Part shown: piece by piece, positions 53,587-63,349 of the stretch
How the letters are laid out: every line of letters begins with the position of its first letter
Position numbering within the stretch: position 1 is the stretch's first letter
Source: Prauserella rugosa
Lineage (GTDB): Bacteria; Actinomycetota; Actinomycetes; Mycobacteriales; Pseudonocardiaceae
Direction: 5' to 3'
Assembly (NCBI RefSeq): GCF_000719975.1
Contig: NZ_JOIJ01000009.1
Span: 134,225 to 198,224 of the forward strand
DNA length: 64,000 bases
The notes under the pieces: generated by a model
Seen by the model: the letters and a program-made list of their open reading frames with translations, nothing else
The model's database searches: none
What the model was told of the DNA's origin: nothing
Position numbers and translations under genes: made by a program

Positions 53587-54474
53587 ATGATTCCGTCGGA
53601 CCAGGTTCGGACGCTGCTCGCCGTCGTGGACGAGGGCACCTTCGAGGCGGCCGCCCGCAGGCTGCACGTCACGCCGTCCGCGGTGAGCCAGCGGATCAAG
53701 GCACTCGAACAGGGCGCGGGTCGCGTGCTCGTCCAGCGGACCAAGCCGGTGCGACTCACGGAGTCCGGCAGCGTCGTCGTGCGCTTCGCACGCCAACTGG
53801 CTCAGGTCGAGCACGACCTCGGCAGCGCACTGGGCCAGACGGAGGAGCACGAGCCGGCGCCGCTCGCGATCGCCGTCAACGCCGACTCACTGGCCACCTG
53901 GTTCCTGCCCGCGCTGTCCGCCGCCACGGCACGCATCGCGGTGTGCTTCGACCTGCAGTCCGCCGACCAGGACCACACCGCGGAGTTGCTCAAGCGCGGC
54001 CGTGTGATGGCTGCTGTCACCTCCTCGGCGCATCCGGTCCAGGGCTGCACCGCCCGTCCGCTGGGCCGGTTGCGCTATCACCCCGTCGCATCGCCTGCGT
54101 TCGTGGAACGCCACCTCGCCACCGGCCCGCTGCGGGAGACGTTGCCGTGGGCGCCCATGGTGGTCTTCGACCGCACCGACGACCTCCAGGACCGTTTCCT
54201 CCGGCGCGTGACGCGGCGGCGCGTGGTCGCGGCCCGCCATCACATCCCGTCGTCGCACGCCTTCGTCGAGGCGGTGGTCGGTGCGCTTGGATGGGGCCTG
54301 GTGCCCGAACCGCAGGCGGAGCCGCTGCTGGCCGACGGGGCACTGGTGACATTGGAGGGACAACGGCCGATCGACGTACCGCTGTACTGGCAACAGTGGA
54401 AGCTCGACTCCCCGGCACTGGCCGTCGTCGCCGAGGAGGTCGCCCGCGCCGCAACCTCCGTGCTGCGCTCGTGA
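53587..54474 (+). CDS. LysG/ArgP-type LysR-family regulator
   Basis: The 295-residue protein has the LysR winged helix (QVRTLLAVVDEGTFEAAARRLHVTPSAVSQRIKALEQGAG, residues about 6-45) and a periplasmic-binding-like effector domain. Members activate the divergent lysE-type exporter when lysine or arginine accumulates. The start is ATG 53587 (MIPSDQ); an adjacent in-frame GTG one codon upstream is possible. Confidence 0.94.
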   Translation: MIPSDQVRTLLAVVDEGTFEAAARRLHVTPSAVSQRIKALEQGAGRVLVQRTKPVRLTESGSVVVRFARQLAQVEHDLGSALGQTEEHEPAPLAIAVNADSLATWFLPALSAATARIAVCFDLQSADQDHTAELLKRGRVMAAVTSSAHPVQGCTARPLGRLRYHPVASPAFVERHLATGPLRETLPWAPMVVFDRTDDLQDRFLRRVTRRRVVAARHHIPSSHAFVEAVVGALGWGLVPEPQAEPLLADGALVTLEGQRPIDVPLYWQQWKLDSPALAVVAEEVARAATSVLRS

Positions 54475-54523
54475 CCGCCGTGGCCGGGGCGCGCCCCGCG
54501 CACGTGCGCTAGCGTCTGTCGGC

Positions 54524-55834
54524 ATGAGCGTGCAGCCGGTTCCCGTCTCTCGGGAGGTGTCCGAAGAGGACGAGTCGGCGAGCGCGGAGATCTGGCCGGC
54601 GGTCGCGGATCCGGCGGCGCTGCTCGCCGGTGTCGCCGACTGGCTCAGCGGCTACGGCAACGTCCGCACCCGCCGCACGTACGCGGAGGGGCTCGGCCTT
54701 CCCGTGTCGGCCACCGACCTCGAACGGTGGCTGCCGCACTCCGCCACCGATCCAGGAGACACCGCAGGACAGGGCACCACTCGACAAGGCAGCACCCGAC
54801 TGAGTGCCGCCTGGGTCAGGGCGGTCGGCTCCTACGCATCGGCACTGCAGGTACGGCCCCCAGCGGCGACAACGGGGACCGCGCCGCCTCCCGCACCACG
54901 GGGACGGCTGCGTGGACTGCACTGGTTCCGGTGGTGCGCGGCACGCGGGCTCGACCCGACGCGGGCCACGACACGCGACGTGAAGGCATGGCTCGACGCG
55001 CTGAACGAGGCCGGCGCCGCACCCGCGACGCGCGATCGGCTGCTCGCCACGGTGAAGACGCTGTATGCGTTCCTCGCCGACACCGGGCTGGCCGCAGGCA
55101 ACCCCGCGGCGCTGAGCCGACGGCGCCTCGGGCTGACCGCCGCCTCGACGAGTACCACGCGGACGGTCACGCTCACGGCGGCGCAGGTCCGCGCACTCCA
55201 CACGGCCGCTGCGGCACCGCGCAGGGGAGCGAGCGCGCTCGACACCGCCCGTGCCGGCGCCGTGGTCGCCCTGTTCACCCTCGGCCTGCGCGTGAGCGAA
55301 CTGTGCGGGCTCGACGAGGCCGACCTCCACGTCACCCGCGGCCGTCGTGCGCTGCGCGTGACCGGCAAGGGCGGCAAGACCCGCATCGTGTACCTGAGCG
55401 CGCCCGCCGATGCCGCGTTGACCGCGTACCGCGCCCGGTTGCGCGAGGCACAGCGTCGGGAGGGGAGCGGCGAGGTGCAACGCGAACGCTCACCCGGCGG
55501 GGCCGCCGCCCCGCTGCTGCGGACCCGCACGGGGCGCAGATTCCAACGCCAGGCGATCTGGCAGCTGTTGCGCCGCGTGGCGGCGTCGGCGGGCCCGGAA
55601 CTCGCCGAGGTGGCCGACGCACTGCATCCCCACGCCCTGCGCCACTTCTACGTCACCACGGCGGTCGAGTCCGGGGCCGATCTGGCGCACGTGCAGGGCG
55701 ACGTGGGGCACAGCAGCATCGACACCACGCGCAAGGTCTACGACCACGCCGCCCCCGACCCCGAACGCAGCGCGGTCGACCTCGTGGCGGGCACGTGGTA
55801 TCGCGAGGACCCCGCTCAGGCCACCGGCGACTGA
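54524..55834 (+). CDS. Tyrosine recombinase/integrase
   Basis: The 436-residue protein has a core-binding SAM-like domain (about 125-205) and a catalytic domain with Arg in LGLRVSELCGLDEADL, Lys in TGKGGKTRIVYL, HPHALRHFYVT, GHSS and the nucleophile Tyr in TRKVYDH. Before the core-binding domain there is a roughly 80-residue extra region. It could be a phage- or island-type integrase or a XerC/D paralogue. No attachment site was identified. It lies next to the transposon left end. Confidence 0.9.
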   Translation: MSVQPVPVSREVSEEDESASAEIWPAVADPAALLAGVADWLSGYGNVRTRRTYAEGLGLPVSATDLERWLPHSATDPGDTAGQGTTRQGSTRLSAAWVRAVGSYASALQVRPPAATTGTAPPPAPRGRLRGLHWFRWCAARGLDPTRATTRDVKAWLDALNEAGAAPATRDRLLATVKTLYAFLADTGLAAGNPAALSRRRLGLTAASTSTTRTVTLTAAQVRALHTAAAAPRRGASALDTARAGAVVALFTLGLRVSELCGLDEADLHVTRGRRALRVTGKGGKTRIVYLSAPADAALTAYRARLREAQRREGSGEVQRERSPGGAAAPLLRTRTGRRFQRQAIWQLLRRVAASAGPELAEVADALHPHALRHFYVTTAVESGADLAHVQGDVGHSSIDTTRKVYDHAAPDPERSAVDLVAGTWYREDPAQATGD

Positions 55835-55995
55835 GCGGGTACGGGCACCAGGTGGGGCCGCGCCTCGGTGTCCGCCTCGATCCGTCCGGTGTCGACGAGC
55901 TCCTGCAGTGTCTCGAGCCGGGACCGGGTCGTGGCGTCCGTCGGCTGGAACACCCGGAGCGTCAGCCTGGTGTTCTCCGTGACCGTCAGCCCCAT
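55816..55995 (-). CDS. Short hypothetical protein, possibly 5'-truncated by the transposon
   Basis: Fifty-nine residues are read from the ATG at 55995 (MGLTVTENTRLTLRVFQPTD, then a helix RSRLETLQELVDTGRI and a Pro-rich end). The frame is open upstream to and beyond the putative transposon end at 56039, so the original gene may have been longer and disrupted. A CAGGAG lies 12 bases before the ATG. It overlaps the integrase stop by 19 bases. I do not recognise the family. Confidence 0.45.
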   Translation of the reverse strand: MGLTVTENTRLTLRVFQPTDATTRSRLETLQELVDTGRIEADTEARPHLVPVPAQSPVA

Positions 55996-56038
55996 GACGG
56001 CCCTGGACTCCTGAAGCTGCCCCGAGCCGCAAGGTAGC

Positions 56039-56076
56039 GGGGTGCTCCGATCAAGGGCGTGGTCGGTGATCGGTAG
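56039..56076 (+). repeat. Candidate 38-bp left terminal inverted repeat
   Basis: The segment begins GGGGTGCTCCGATCAAG and ends CGGTAG. A 38-bp end starting GGGG and closing near TAAG is the Tn3-family norm. It lies ten bases before the transposase start. The call is unproven until the matching right end is found. Confidence 0.5.
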
Positions 56077-56085
56077 CGTGCGCGG

Positions 56086-59010
56086 ATGCAGCGCGAGTGG
56101 CAGCCGGATGAGCTGGTGGGTTCGTGGACGCTGGTCGGTGAGGACTGGCGACTGGTGGGCAATAAGACCGGGCCAACGCGGCTCGGGTTCGCGTTGTTGC
56201 TGAAGTTCTTCGAGATCGAGGCACGGTTTCCGCGTTATGCCGAGGAGATTCCGCCCCAGGCGGTGGACTACGTCGCCGAGCAGGTCGGCGTACCCGCTGA
56301 GGAGTTGGGCCGGTACTCGTGGCGGTCGCGGTCGATCGAGTACCACCGGGCACAGATCCGGTCCGCGTTCGGCTTCCGCGAGTTCTCCCGTGGCGACGAG
56401 GACAAGTTCGCCGCGTGGCTGGCTGAGGAGGTCTGCCCGGTCGAGCTGAGCGAGGAGCGTCTGCGTGACGCGGTGCTGGTGCGCTGCCGCGCCGAGCACA
56501 TCGAACCTCCTGGACGGCTGGACCGCATCGTCGGCTCGGCCCGCTCGACGTTCGAGCAGCGGTTTTGCCAGCGCACGACCGATCGACTCTCCGAGGAGTG
56601 CGTGACCGCGCTGGAGGACCTGGTCGCGGAACAGGACACGGCACGCGGGCTGTTGGCGGACCTGAAGGCCGACCCCGGTCAGGTGGGGCTGGAGACGCTG
56701 CTACGCGAGATCGACAAGCTCATGGCGGTGCGGCAGCTCGGCTTACCGGACGGCTTGTTCGCCGACGCCTCCGAGAAGCTGGTGGATGCCTGGCGGGCGC
56801 GGGCGATGCGTTCGTACCCGTCCGACCTGCGCGCCGCGCCCCGTTCGGTGCGGCTGACGCTGTTGTCGGCACTGTGCTGGCGGCGCTCGGCGGAGATCAC
56901 CGACGCGCTGGTAGAGCTACTGATCGGCCTCGTTCACAAGATCAATGCGCGGGCTGATCGGCGGGTGGAGCGGGAGCTGACCGAGGATCTGCGGCGCGTG
57001 CGGGGCAAGGAAGGCATCCTGTTTCGCTTGGCCGAGGCCGCCGTCGACCACCCTGACGAGATCGTGCGTTCCGCGCTGTATCCGGTGGTGGGCGAAAAGA
57101 CGCTGCACGAGCTGGTCAAAGAGGCCAAGGCCAACGAACGCGCCTTCCAAGCCAGGGTGCGCACCGTGCTGCGCAGCTCGTACTCGAACTACTAGCGGCG
57201 GATGCTGCCTGCCCTGCTGTCCGCGCTGGAGTTTCGGTGCAACAACACCGCCTACCGCCCGATCATGCAGGCCCTGGAACTGCTCGGACGCTACGCCGAC
57301 GTCGACGGCAAGACCCGCTTCTACGAGGCAGGCGAGACGGTGCCGATCGAGGGTGTGGTGCCGAAAGCCTGGCGGGACGCGGTCGTCGACGAGCGCGGCC
57401 GCATCGAGCGCATCCCCTACGAACTGTGCGTGCTGGTCTCGTTGCGGGAGGCGCTGCGGCGCCGCGAGGTGTACGTGGCCGGGGCGAATCGGTGGCGCAA
57501 CCCGGAGGATGACCTGCCCGCCGACTTCGAGGCCACCCGCGACGTGCACTACGAGGCCCTGCGCAAACCCCGTGAGGCCGAAGAGTTCATCGCCGGGCTG
57601 CGCGAGCGCCTGAACACCGCCTTGGACCATTTCGACGGGGCGCTGGCCACCGGCAGCGCGGGCGGGGTGCGGATCACCAGCCGCCGCAGCGAACCATGGA
57701 TCACCGTACCCAAGCTCGATGCGCTGCCCGAACCGCGCGCGTTGCAGGCGGTCAAGGATGAGGTGATCCGCCGCTGGGGCACCCTGGATCTGCTGGACGT
57801 GCTCAAGGACGCCGACTTCCTCACCGAGTTCACCGATCAGTTCACCTCGGTGGCCTCCCGTGAGGTCATCGACCGGCCCACGCTGCGTCGGCGGTTGCTG
57901 CTGTGCCTGTTCGCGCTGGGCACCAACATCGGCATCCGGCAGTTGGTGTCCACCGGCGAGCACGGGGAGACCGAGCGCGAGCTGCGGCACGTGCGCCGGC
58001 ACTTCATCACCCGCGACAACCTGCGGGCAGCGATCGCCAAGCTGGTCAACGCCACCTTCGAGGCCCGCGACCCGCAATGGTGGGGGCAGGGCACCGCGTG
58101 TGCGTCGGACTCGAAGAAGTTCGGCTCGTGGGAGTCGAACCTGATGACCGAGTGGCACCAGCGCTACGGCGGACCCGGGGTGATGATCTACTGGCACGTC
58201 GAACGCCGCTCGACTTGCATCTACTCCCAGCTCAAAAGCTGCTCGTCGTCCGAGGTTGCGGCGATGATCGAGGGCTTGCTGCGGCACTGCACCGACGCCG
58301 AGATCGAAGCCAACTACGTCGACACCCACGGTGCGAGCGTGGTCGGCTTCGCCTTCACCGAGCTGCTCGGCTTCCGCCTGCTGCCCCGGTTGAAGAACAT
58401 CGGCTCCATCCGGCTGTACCGCCCCGACGACACCGGAGCGTGGGCACACCTCGGACCGGTGCTGACCAGGCCAATCAAGTGGGAGCTCATCGCTCAGCAG
58501 TACGACCAGATGGTCAAGTACGCCACCGCGCTCCGGCTGGGCACGGCGGAATCGGAGTCGATCCTGCGCCGGTTCACCCGCGGCGGGCCGAAGCACCCGA
58601 CCTACCAGGCGCTCGAAGAACTCGGCCGCGCAGTGCGCACGATCTTTGCCTGCGACTACCTCGCTTCTCCAGACCTGCGCCGGGAGATCCACGGCGGGTT
58701 GCAGGTCGTGGAGAACTGGAACTCGGGCAACACGGTGCTGTTCTACGGTAAGGACGGTGATCTGACCGGCCCGGATCGCGAGCACGCCGAGGTCTCCATG
58801 CTCGCCCTGCACCTGCTGCAATCTGCGCTGGTGCACGTCAACACCCTGCTGTTGCAGAACGTCCTCGACAGCCCCGGGTGGGACGAGCTACTGGGTGCAG
58901 AGGATCGCCGCGCGCTGAGCCCGCTGTTCTGGTCGCACATCAATCCGTACGGCCGGTTCCGCCTGGACATGGACACGCGCCTGGAACTGCCGGTGGCTAC
59001 TCGTCGATGA
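56086..59010 (+). pseudogene. tnpA: Tn3-family transposase interrupted by an in-frame amber codon
   Basis: One continuous frame of 975 codons is broken only by TAG at 57193-57195. Upstream lies the DUF4158-type N-terminal region (PDELVGSWTL, residues 1-369). Downstream lies the DDE_Tnp_Tn3 catalytic part, with Asp in [18 protein letters not shown], Asp in [15 protein letters not shown], and the final acidic residue in the [12 protein letters not shown] to [21 protein letters not shown] region. Context [15 protein letters not shown] suggests a Tyr codon changed to TAG. Without readthrough or suppression the product is inactive. The end overlaps the convergent recombinase gene by 14 bases. Confidence 0.9.
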
Positions 59011-59962
59011 CCAGCGCGGTATCGATCGCACGAGCACGATCGGCGGCCGAGGATCGGGTGTACACGCGAGTGGAATCGAGCTTGGCGTGCCCCATCAGGT
59101 CGGCGACGGTGACGACGTCCACGCCGTTGCGCAGCAGCTGGGTGCCGAAGGTGTGCCGCAGGGTGTGCGGGTGTACCCGCGCCTTTCCGGCGTCGGGACC
59201 AGCATCGTGCACCAGCCCGGCCGCCGCGGCGATCTCCCGGACGATGCTGTTGACGCTGCGCACGCTGAGCCTCCCGCCGCGCCGGTTGAGCCACAACGCC
59301 GCCGAGTCGCCCGCTGCTGGCCAGTCCGGTCGTTCGTCCAGCCATGTCCGCAGGGCATCGCGGGCCGCGCGGTGGAGCTGCACTTCGCGGTAGGTGCCGC
59401 CGTCGCGGCCCTTCCCGGCGCGCACGATCACTTTGCCCCGCCGGGTGGAGATCGGCACGTCCTCGACATCGAGCTGGGCCAGTTCGTCGGCACGCAGCCC
59501 TGCGTACAGCAGCACCAGCGCGACCGCGCGATCCCGTGCCGAGGGATGTCGCTGCACCGCACGCAGAAACCGGCGCTGCTCGTCGGAGTCGAGCGCTTCC
59601 GGCGCGGTGGTCGGTTGATGCTCGCGCCGGGCGACCGGGCGGCCCAGGCCGAGGTGGTGGATGTAGAAGTGGTCCAGGGCGGTCAGCGCCGCGTTGATCG
59701 TGTTCGGCTTGGCACGCTTCACGGTTTTGAGGTGGGCACGGTAGTCGCGCACCGCGAAGTCCCGCGCGTGCGCGTCAATGAGCGGATCGCCGTCCACGTC
59801 GGCAGCGGCGAGCCAGTCGAGGAACCCGGACACCCGCGAGGCGTAGGCGCGGCGGGCGTCGTCGGAGAGATCCGCACGTGACAGCGCCGCCCGGTACTTG
59901 GCGAGCACCCGGTCCAGGCGCGAGCGCGACATCACTCCCCGTTCGGTAGCGGGCACCGGCAC
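58997..59962 (-). CDS. Transposon tyrosine recombinase (TnpI-like cointegrate resolvase)
   Basis: The 321-residue protein has an N-terminal SAM-like domain (about 11-110) and a catalytic domain with Arg in [19 protein letters not shown], Lys in [41 protein letters not shown] with the nucleophile Tyr. The GTG at 59962 has GGGAGG five bases upstream; an ATG ten codons later is weaker. Four copies of an ATATCGGAAGT-like motif just upstream form its probable site. It should resolve transposition cointegrates. Confidence 0.88.
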   Translation of the reverse strand: MPVPATERGVMSRSRLDRVLAKYRAALSRADLSDDARRAYASRVSGFLDWLAAADVDGDPLIDAHARDFAVRDYRAHLKTVKRAKPNTINAALTALDHFYIHHLGLGRPVARREHQPTTAPEALDSDEQRRFLRAVQRHPSARDRAVALVLLYAGLRADELAQLDVEDVPISTRRGKVIVRAGKGRDGGTYREVQLHRAARDALRTWLDERPDWPAAGDSAALWLNRRGGRLSVRSVNSIVREIAAAAGLVHDAGPDAGKARVHPHTLRHTFGTQLLRNGVDVVTVADLMGHAKLDSTRVYTRSSAADRARAIDTALVIDE

Positions 59963-59974
59963 CCGAGCCTCCCT

Positions 59975-60075
59975 GATATCGGAAGTAATTCCGTGGCAGT
60001 TCGCTCGTGATCGTACCCCAATATCGGAAGCAACATGGTCAGATCACTTCTGATATTGGTAGATATCGGAAGTCG
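59975..60075. other. Internal resolution site with four ATATCGGAAGT motifs
   Basis: Motif copies: GATATCGGAAGTAA (59975-59988, plus), AATATCGGAAGCAA (60020-60033, plus), AATATCAGAAGTGA (60044-60057, minus) and GATATCGGAAGTCG (60062-60075, plus). Copies 2 and 3 face each other across ten bases and look like the crossover core; copies 1 and 4 would be accessory binding sites. The layout resembles the IR1-IR2 plus DR1-DR2 site of Tn4430. Confidence 0.7.
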
Positions 60076-60114
60076 TAGACCGCCGTCCCGCAGGTCCGGT
60101 CCAGGGGAGGCGGA

Positions 60115-61128
60115 CTAGATGGAACGGGGGTGGTGGCAGGTCAGAATGGCCAGGCCGGAGGGGATCGTCGCGGTGTGCGTGAGGGTGAGGTAGGCGTCGG
60201 TGGCGAGGTGGTGGAATTGCTGCAGAGTGCGCTCTTGACCGCCGGTGAGCAGGAACATGCGCAGGTCCATCGCAGTGAGTGCGCGGGCGTCGCCGGTGTC
60301 GGCGATGCGCTCGATGATCAGGATGGTGGATTCGGGATGGGCGGCTGCGGCACAGTTTTGCAAGATGGTGGTGGCGTGGTGGTCGTTCCAGTTGTGCAGG
60401 ACGTTGACCAGCAGGTAGATGTCGGCGCGTGGGGGTAGGGGGTCGAAGAAGCTGCCCGGAGCGGCGGTGCAGCGTGAGGCCAAGCCTGCCCGGGAGAGGC
60501 GTTGCATGCCGGCGGTTACGGTCTCGGGGCGGTCAAGGAGGGTGGCTGACAGGCCGGGGTGGGCGGTGAGGAGAGCTTCGAGGACGGCGCCGGTGCCGCC
60601 GCCGACGTCGACGAGGTGCCCTGTGGTGGGCCACGGGTGGCTGGTGGCCAGTTCGTGGGCGAAGCTGTCGGCGTGTTGGTCGCGCAGTTGATCGAAGGTG
60701 TTGTCCGGCGTTGCGGCGGCCAGATCGTCATAGAAGCCGGTGCCGTGCACGTCGGTGTAGGGGCAGCGTCCGGTGCGCAGGGCGGTGTCCAGGTGGGCCA
60801 GCGCGTGGTCCATCCGCGCGCCGATGCCGCCGCGGTCGAGCCAGCGGCGCAGCCCGGAGGGGTGCTCGTCGAGCAGGGTGGCAGAGAGTGGGGTCAGCGC
60901 GAACTGGTCTGGCCCGGGGTCGGTGAACACTCCTCGGGAGGTCAGAAATCGGAGGAGTTTGTGCAAGGCGTGCGGGTCGGTGCCGGTGCGCCCGGCCAGC
61001 GCGTGGAGGTCGGTGTGGCCAGCGTGGATGTGATCGGCTAGCCGTAGTGTGGCGGCCGCGCGGACAGCCAGGGGCGCCAGGCCGTCGACGGCTTCGGCGA
61101 ATTCGCGTGCCTGGTCCTGACTGGTCAC
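60115..61128 (-). CDS. SAM-dependent O-methyltransferase of the lasso operon
   Basis: The 337-residue protein is of the Methyltransf_2 type used on small molecules: an N-terminal dimerisation winged helix (residues about 15-100), SAM motif LVDVGGGTGAVLEALL, a catalytic His region VNVLHNWNDHHATTILQ, and GGQERTLQQFHHL. The GTG start overlaps the ABC exporter stop by four bases, so it is translationally coupled to the lasso genes. It may methylate the lasso peptide or a partner metabolite; published lasso methyltransferases that act on the C-terminus are, as I recall, of a different kind. Confidence 0.88.
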   Translation of the reverse strand: MTSQDQAREFAEAVDGLAPLAVRAAATLRLADHIHAGHTDLHALAGRTGTDPHALHKLLRFLTSRGVFTDPGPDQFALTPLSATLLDEHPSGLRRWLDRGGIGARMDHALAHLDTALRTGRCPYTDVHGTGFYDDLAAATPDNTFDQLRDQHADSFAHELATSHPWPTTGHLVDVGGGTGAVLEALLTAHPGLSATLLDRPETVTAGMQRLSRAGLASRCTAAPGSFFDPLPPRADIYLLVNVLHNWNDHHATTILQNCAAAAHPESTILIIERIADTGDARALTAMDLRMFLLTGGQERTLQQFHHLATDAYLTLTHTATIPSGLAILTCHHPRSI

Positions 61129-62927
61129 GGGTGCGCTCCTGTCTCGGCGGTCGTGGTGTCGAGGACGTCGCCATCGGTGTGACCGGCCAGCAACAGGCGA
61201 TACTGCGGAGCCTGGTCCAGCAGTTCGTCGTGGGTGCCGGTGGCGACCAGATTCCCGCTGTCGAGAAGGAGGACGCGGTCGGCGCTGCGGATGGTGGAGA
61301 GCCGATGCGCCACGATCAGGACCGCGCAGTGGGCGGGCAGCTGGGTGAGTGCCTCCATGATGAGGTGCTCGTTGGCGGTGTCCAGGCTGGAGGTGGGCTC
61401 GTCCAGCAGCAGCAGCGGCGGCCGGGCCAGCAGTGCTCGGGCAATGGCCAAGCGTTGCCGTTCTCCGCCGGACAGCTGTGAGCCGTGTTCGCCCAACGGG
61501 GTATCGAGGCCTTGCGGGAGCTGTGCCACGAACTCGTGCAGGTTGGCTTGCCGCAATGCGTGCCACATGGCCTGGTCGGAGGCCTCCGGCGCGGCCAGGG
61601 CGAGGTTGTCGCGCACGGTGCCGTGCAACACAGGCGAGTCTTGTTCGACCAGCCCGATCAGTGCACGGCATTGCGCGCGACTGAGCTGCGTAGCGGGCTG
61701 GTCAAGGTAGTCGATGTCGCCGCCGTCCGGGTCGCGGAATCGGCAGATCAACGACAGGACCGTGGATTTGCCGGCGCCCGAGGACCCGACGATCGCCGTG
61801 CGCGTACCGGGTGGCAGCTCGAAGCTGAGGCCGCGCAAGGCTGGGCGGCCGTCGTAGGCGAACCGGACGTCGCGAAACCGCAGCACTGCCTTGGGCTCAA
61901 CACCGGCATCACTGATGCTGGGTGTGGCACGCTCGGCCGGTTCGGCGGGCTCGGTCGGTAGGTGCAGCGCATCCTCGACACGTTGCAACGCGCCCAACGC
62001 GCGTTTGGCGATGGTGATGCCCTCGAGCATGTTGCCCAGGGGAACCACCAGGTAGGTGGCATACAGCAACAGCGCGATCAGGTCCCCCAACGGTAGGGTT
62101 CCGGAGGCGACCCGCATGCCGCCAATGACCAGCACCAGCAGAAACGATCCGGTCGCGGCCAGCTGCATCGCGGGAGTGGCCGAGGCACTCAGCCGGGCGC
62201 CCCGGATCCCGGCCGCGTAGGCCTCGCGCGCCGACTGCCCGATCCGTTCGGTCTCGGTGGTCTCGGCGCGGTGGATACGGATGGTCCGCAGTGCGGATAG
62301 GCCGCGCTCGAGATCGGAGCTGAACTCTCCGACCGCATTCTGCGCCTGTTCCCCGGCATCGCGGATGCGGCTGAGTACCAGGCTGACGCCCCCGGCGGCG
62401 ATGACGAACACGACCACCACCACGGCGAAAATGACCGGGTCGAGCAGCACCATCAGCACGGTCGCGCCGGCCACGGTGACCGCACCGACGACGATCTCGA
62501 CCACGTTGCGGGTGACACTGTCGCGCAGCATGCTGGTGTCGCTACTGGCGCGGGAGATCAGATCTCCGACTCGGTGCTGATCGAGCACGTTGATGCGTAG
62601 CCGCAGCAGGCTGTGCACGAGGCGCTGCCGCAGGCTGAGCACCACGCTTTCCCCGACCCGTTCGAGCATGTAGCGGCCACCGGTATCGACCAGTATTTGC
62701 CCGATGAACAGGGCGGCCAGCGCCAGGGCGAGTCCGGTCACCGGCTGCTCGGTACGCACGCGTTCGATGACCGCGCCGGCCAGCATCGGCTGGGCCAGAC
62801 CCAACGCGGAGGCGACCAAGACCAGCACCGCCGCTATGGCTGCTATGCCGCGATGGGGGCCCAGCAGTCGCACCAGGCCCAACAGCCCCACCGGACGCGC
62901 GGATTCCTGCCGGTTGCGTGGGTTCAT
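61125..62927 (-). CDS. ABC exporter with fused membrane and ATPase domains (lasso D protein)
   Basis: The 600-residue half-transporter has six helices in residues 15-300, then an ATPase with Walker A GSSGAGKST, signature LSGGERQR, Walker B LLLLDEPTSSLD and H-loop VAHRLSTI. Homodimeric exporters of this kind secrete mature lasso peptides and give self-immunity. No N-terminal C39 protease domain is present. Its start overlaps the B2 stop (ATGA) and its stop overlaps the methyltransferase start. Confidence 0.93.
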   Translation of the reverse strand: MNPRNRQESARPVGLLGLVRLLGPHRGIAAIAAVLVLVASALGLAQPMLAGAVIERVRTEQPVTGLALALAALFIGQILVDTGGRYMLERVGESVVLSLRQRLVHSLLRLRINVLDQHRVGDLISRASSDTSMLRDSVTRNVVEIVVGAVTVAGATVLMVLLDPVIFAVVVVVFVIAAGGVSLVLSRIRDAGEQAQNAVGEFSSDLERGLSALRTIRIHRAETTETERIGQSAREAYAAGIRGARLSASATPAMQLAATGSFLLVLVIGGMRVASGTLPLGDLIALLLYATYLVVPLGNMLEGITIAKRALGALQRVEDALHLPTEPAEPAERATPSISDAGVEPKAVLRFRDVRFAYDGRPALRGLSFELPPGTRTAIVGSSGAGKSTVLSLICRFRDPDGGDIDYLDQPATQLSRAQCRALIGLVEQDSPVLHGTVRDNLALAAPEASDQAMWHALRQANLHEFVAQLPQGLDTPLGEHGSQLSGGERQRLAIARALLARPPLLLLDEPTSSLDTANEHLIMEALTQLPAHCAVLIVAHRLSTIRSADRVLLLDSGNLVATGTHDELLDQAPQYRLLLAGHTDGDVLDTTTAETGAHP

Positions 62928-63349
62928 GGTGCCTCGATGTGGATCAATGGACGGTAGTCGGCCGGTGTTCCTGGCTCGCACACGATGCGGCCCTCGGCTT
63001 GGACCCAGGCGTGCGCGGTGAACGGCGGTGCCGCACGCACCCCACTACACCACGTCGGCCACTGCCCACTGAGGCGACACAGCAAGCACACCGCGATCGA
63101 CCGCGGCAAGCATCCTTTCCAGCCGGCGCAGCGGGGACTGAGCATGACCACGGCACGGTAGGCCCACTCCGTATGGCTGTACTCGGCCGGGACGGCTGCC
63201 ACCGAAACCCGGGCGAGCAGTGTCCGTAGCCGGGCTGGTGACAGTCGTGCCAATCCCAGACTGATCAGCGTGATCACGCGTATGGCGACGCGCTGTCGGC
63301 GAGTGACCGGCACGGTGTGGCGGCTCGGCATCGCCATGGGCGCACTCAT
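62924..63349 (-). CDS. Lasso peptide B2 (transglutaminase-like leader peptidase)
   Basis: The 141-residue protein has the B2 hallmark GCLPRSIAVCLLCRLSG, with likely nucleophile Cys80, and AHAWVQAEG, with His113. It cuts the leader from the precursor peptide, guided by the B1 protein. N-terminal residues 17-50 are the basic helical region common to actinobacterial B2 proteins. It overlaps B1 and the ABC exporter by four bases on either side. Confidence 0.9.
   Translation of the reverse strand: MSAPMAMPSRHTVPVTRRQRVAIRVITLISLGLARLSPARLRTLLARVSVAAVPAEYSHTEWAYRAVVMLSPRCAGWKGCLPRSIAVCLLCRLSGQWPTWCSGVRAAPPFTAHAWVQAEGRIVCEPGTPADYRPLIHIEAP

Larger units (their letters stand above)
56039..60075. mobile_element. 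Tn3-family transposon, left part (right end not in window)
   Basis: The span holds a GGGG-initiated left inverted-repeat candidate, an amber-interrupted Tn3 transposase gene, a convergent tyrosine-recombinase gene of TnpI type and its four-motif resolution site. The combination of a Tn3 transposase with a tyrosine recombinase, in place of a serine resolvase, is the Tn4430-like layout. No inverse copy of the left end is visible up to base 64000, so the element probably continues into the lasso-peptide operon. Confidence 0.65.

Noticed and set aside
57193..57195. TAG as pyrrolysine codon
   Set aside because: Tn3 transposases have no known pyrrolysine, no pyl genes are seen, and a Tyr codon mutation explains the context.
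63028..63040. Right inverted repeat of the transposon at a GCACCCC sequence
   Set aside because: Only the last few bases match the expected end, and it lies inside the conserved B2 gene.
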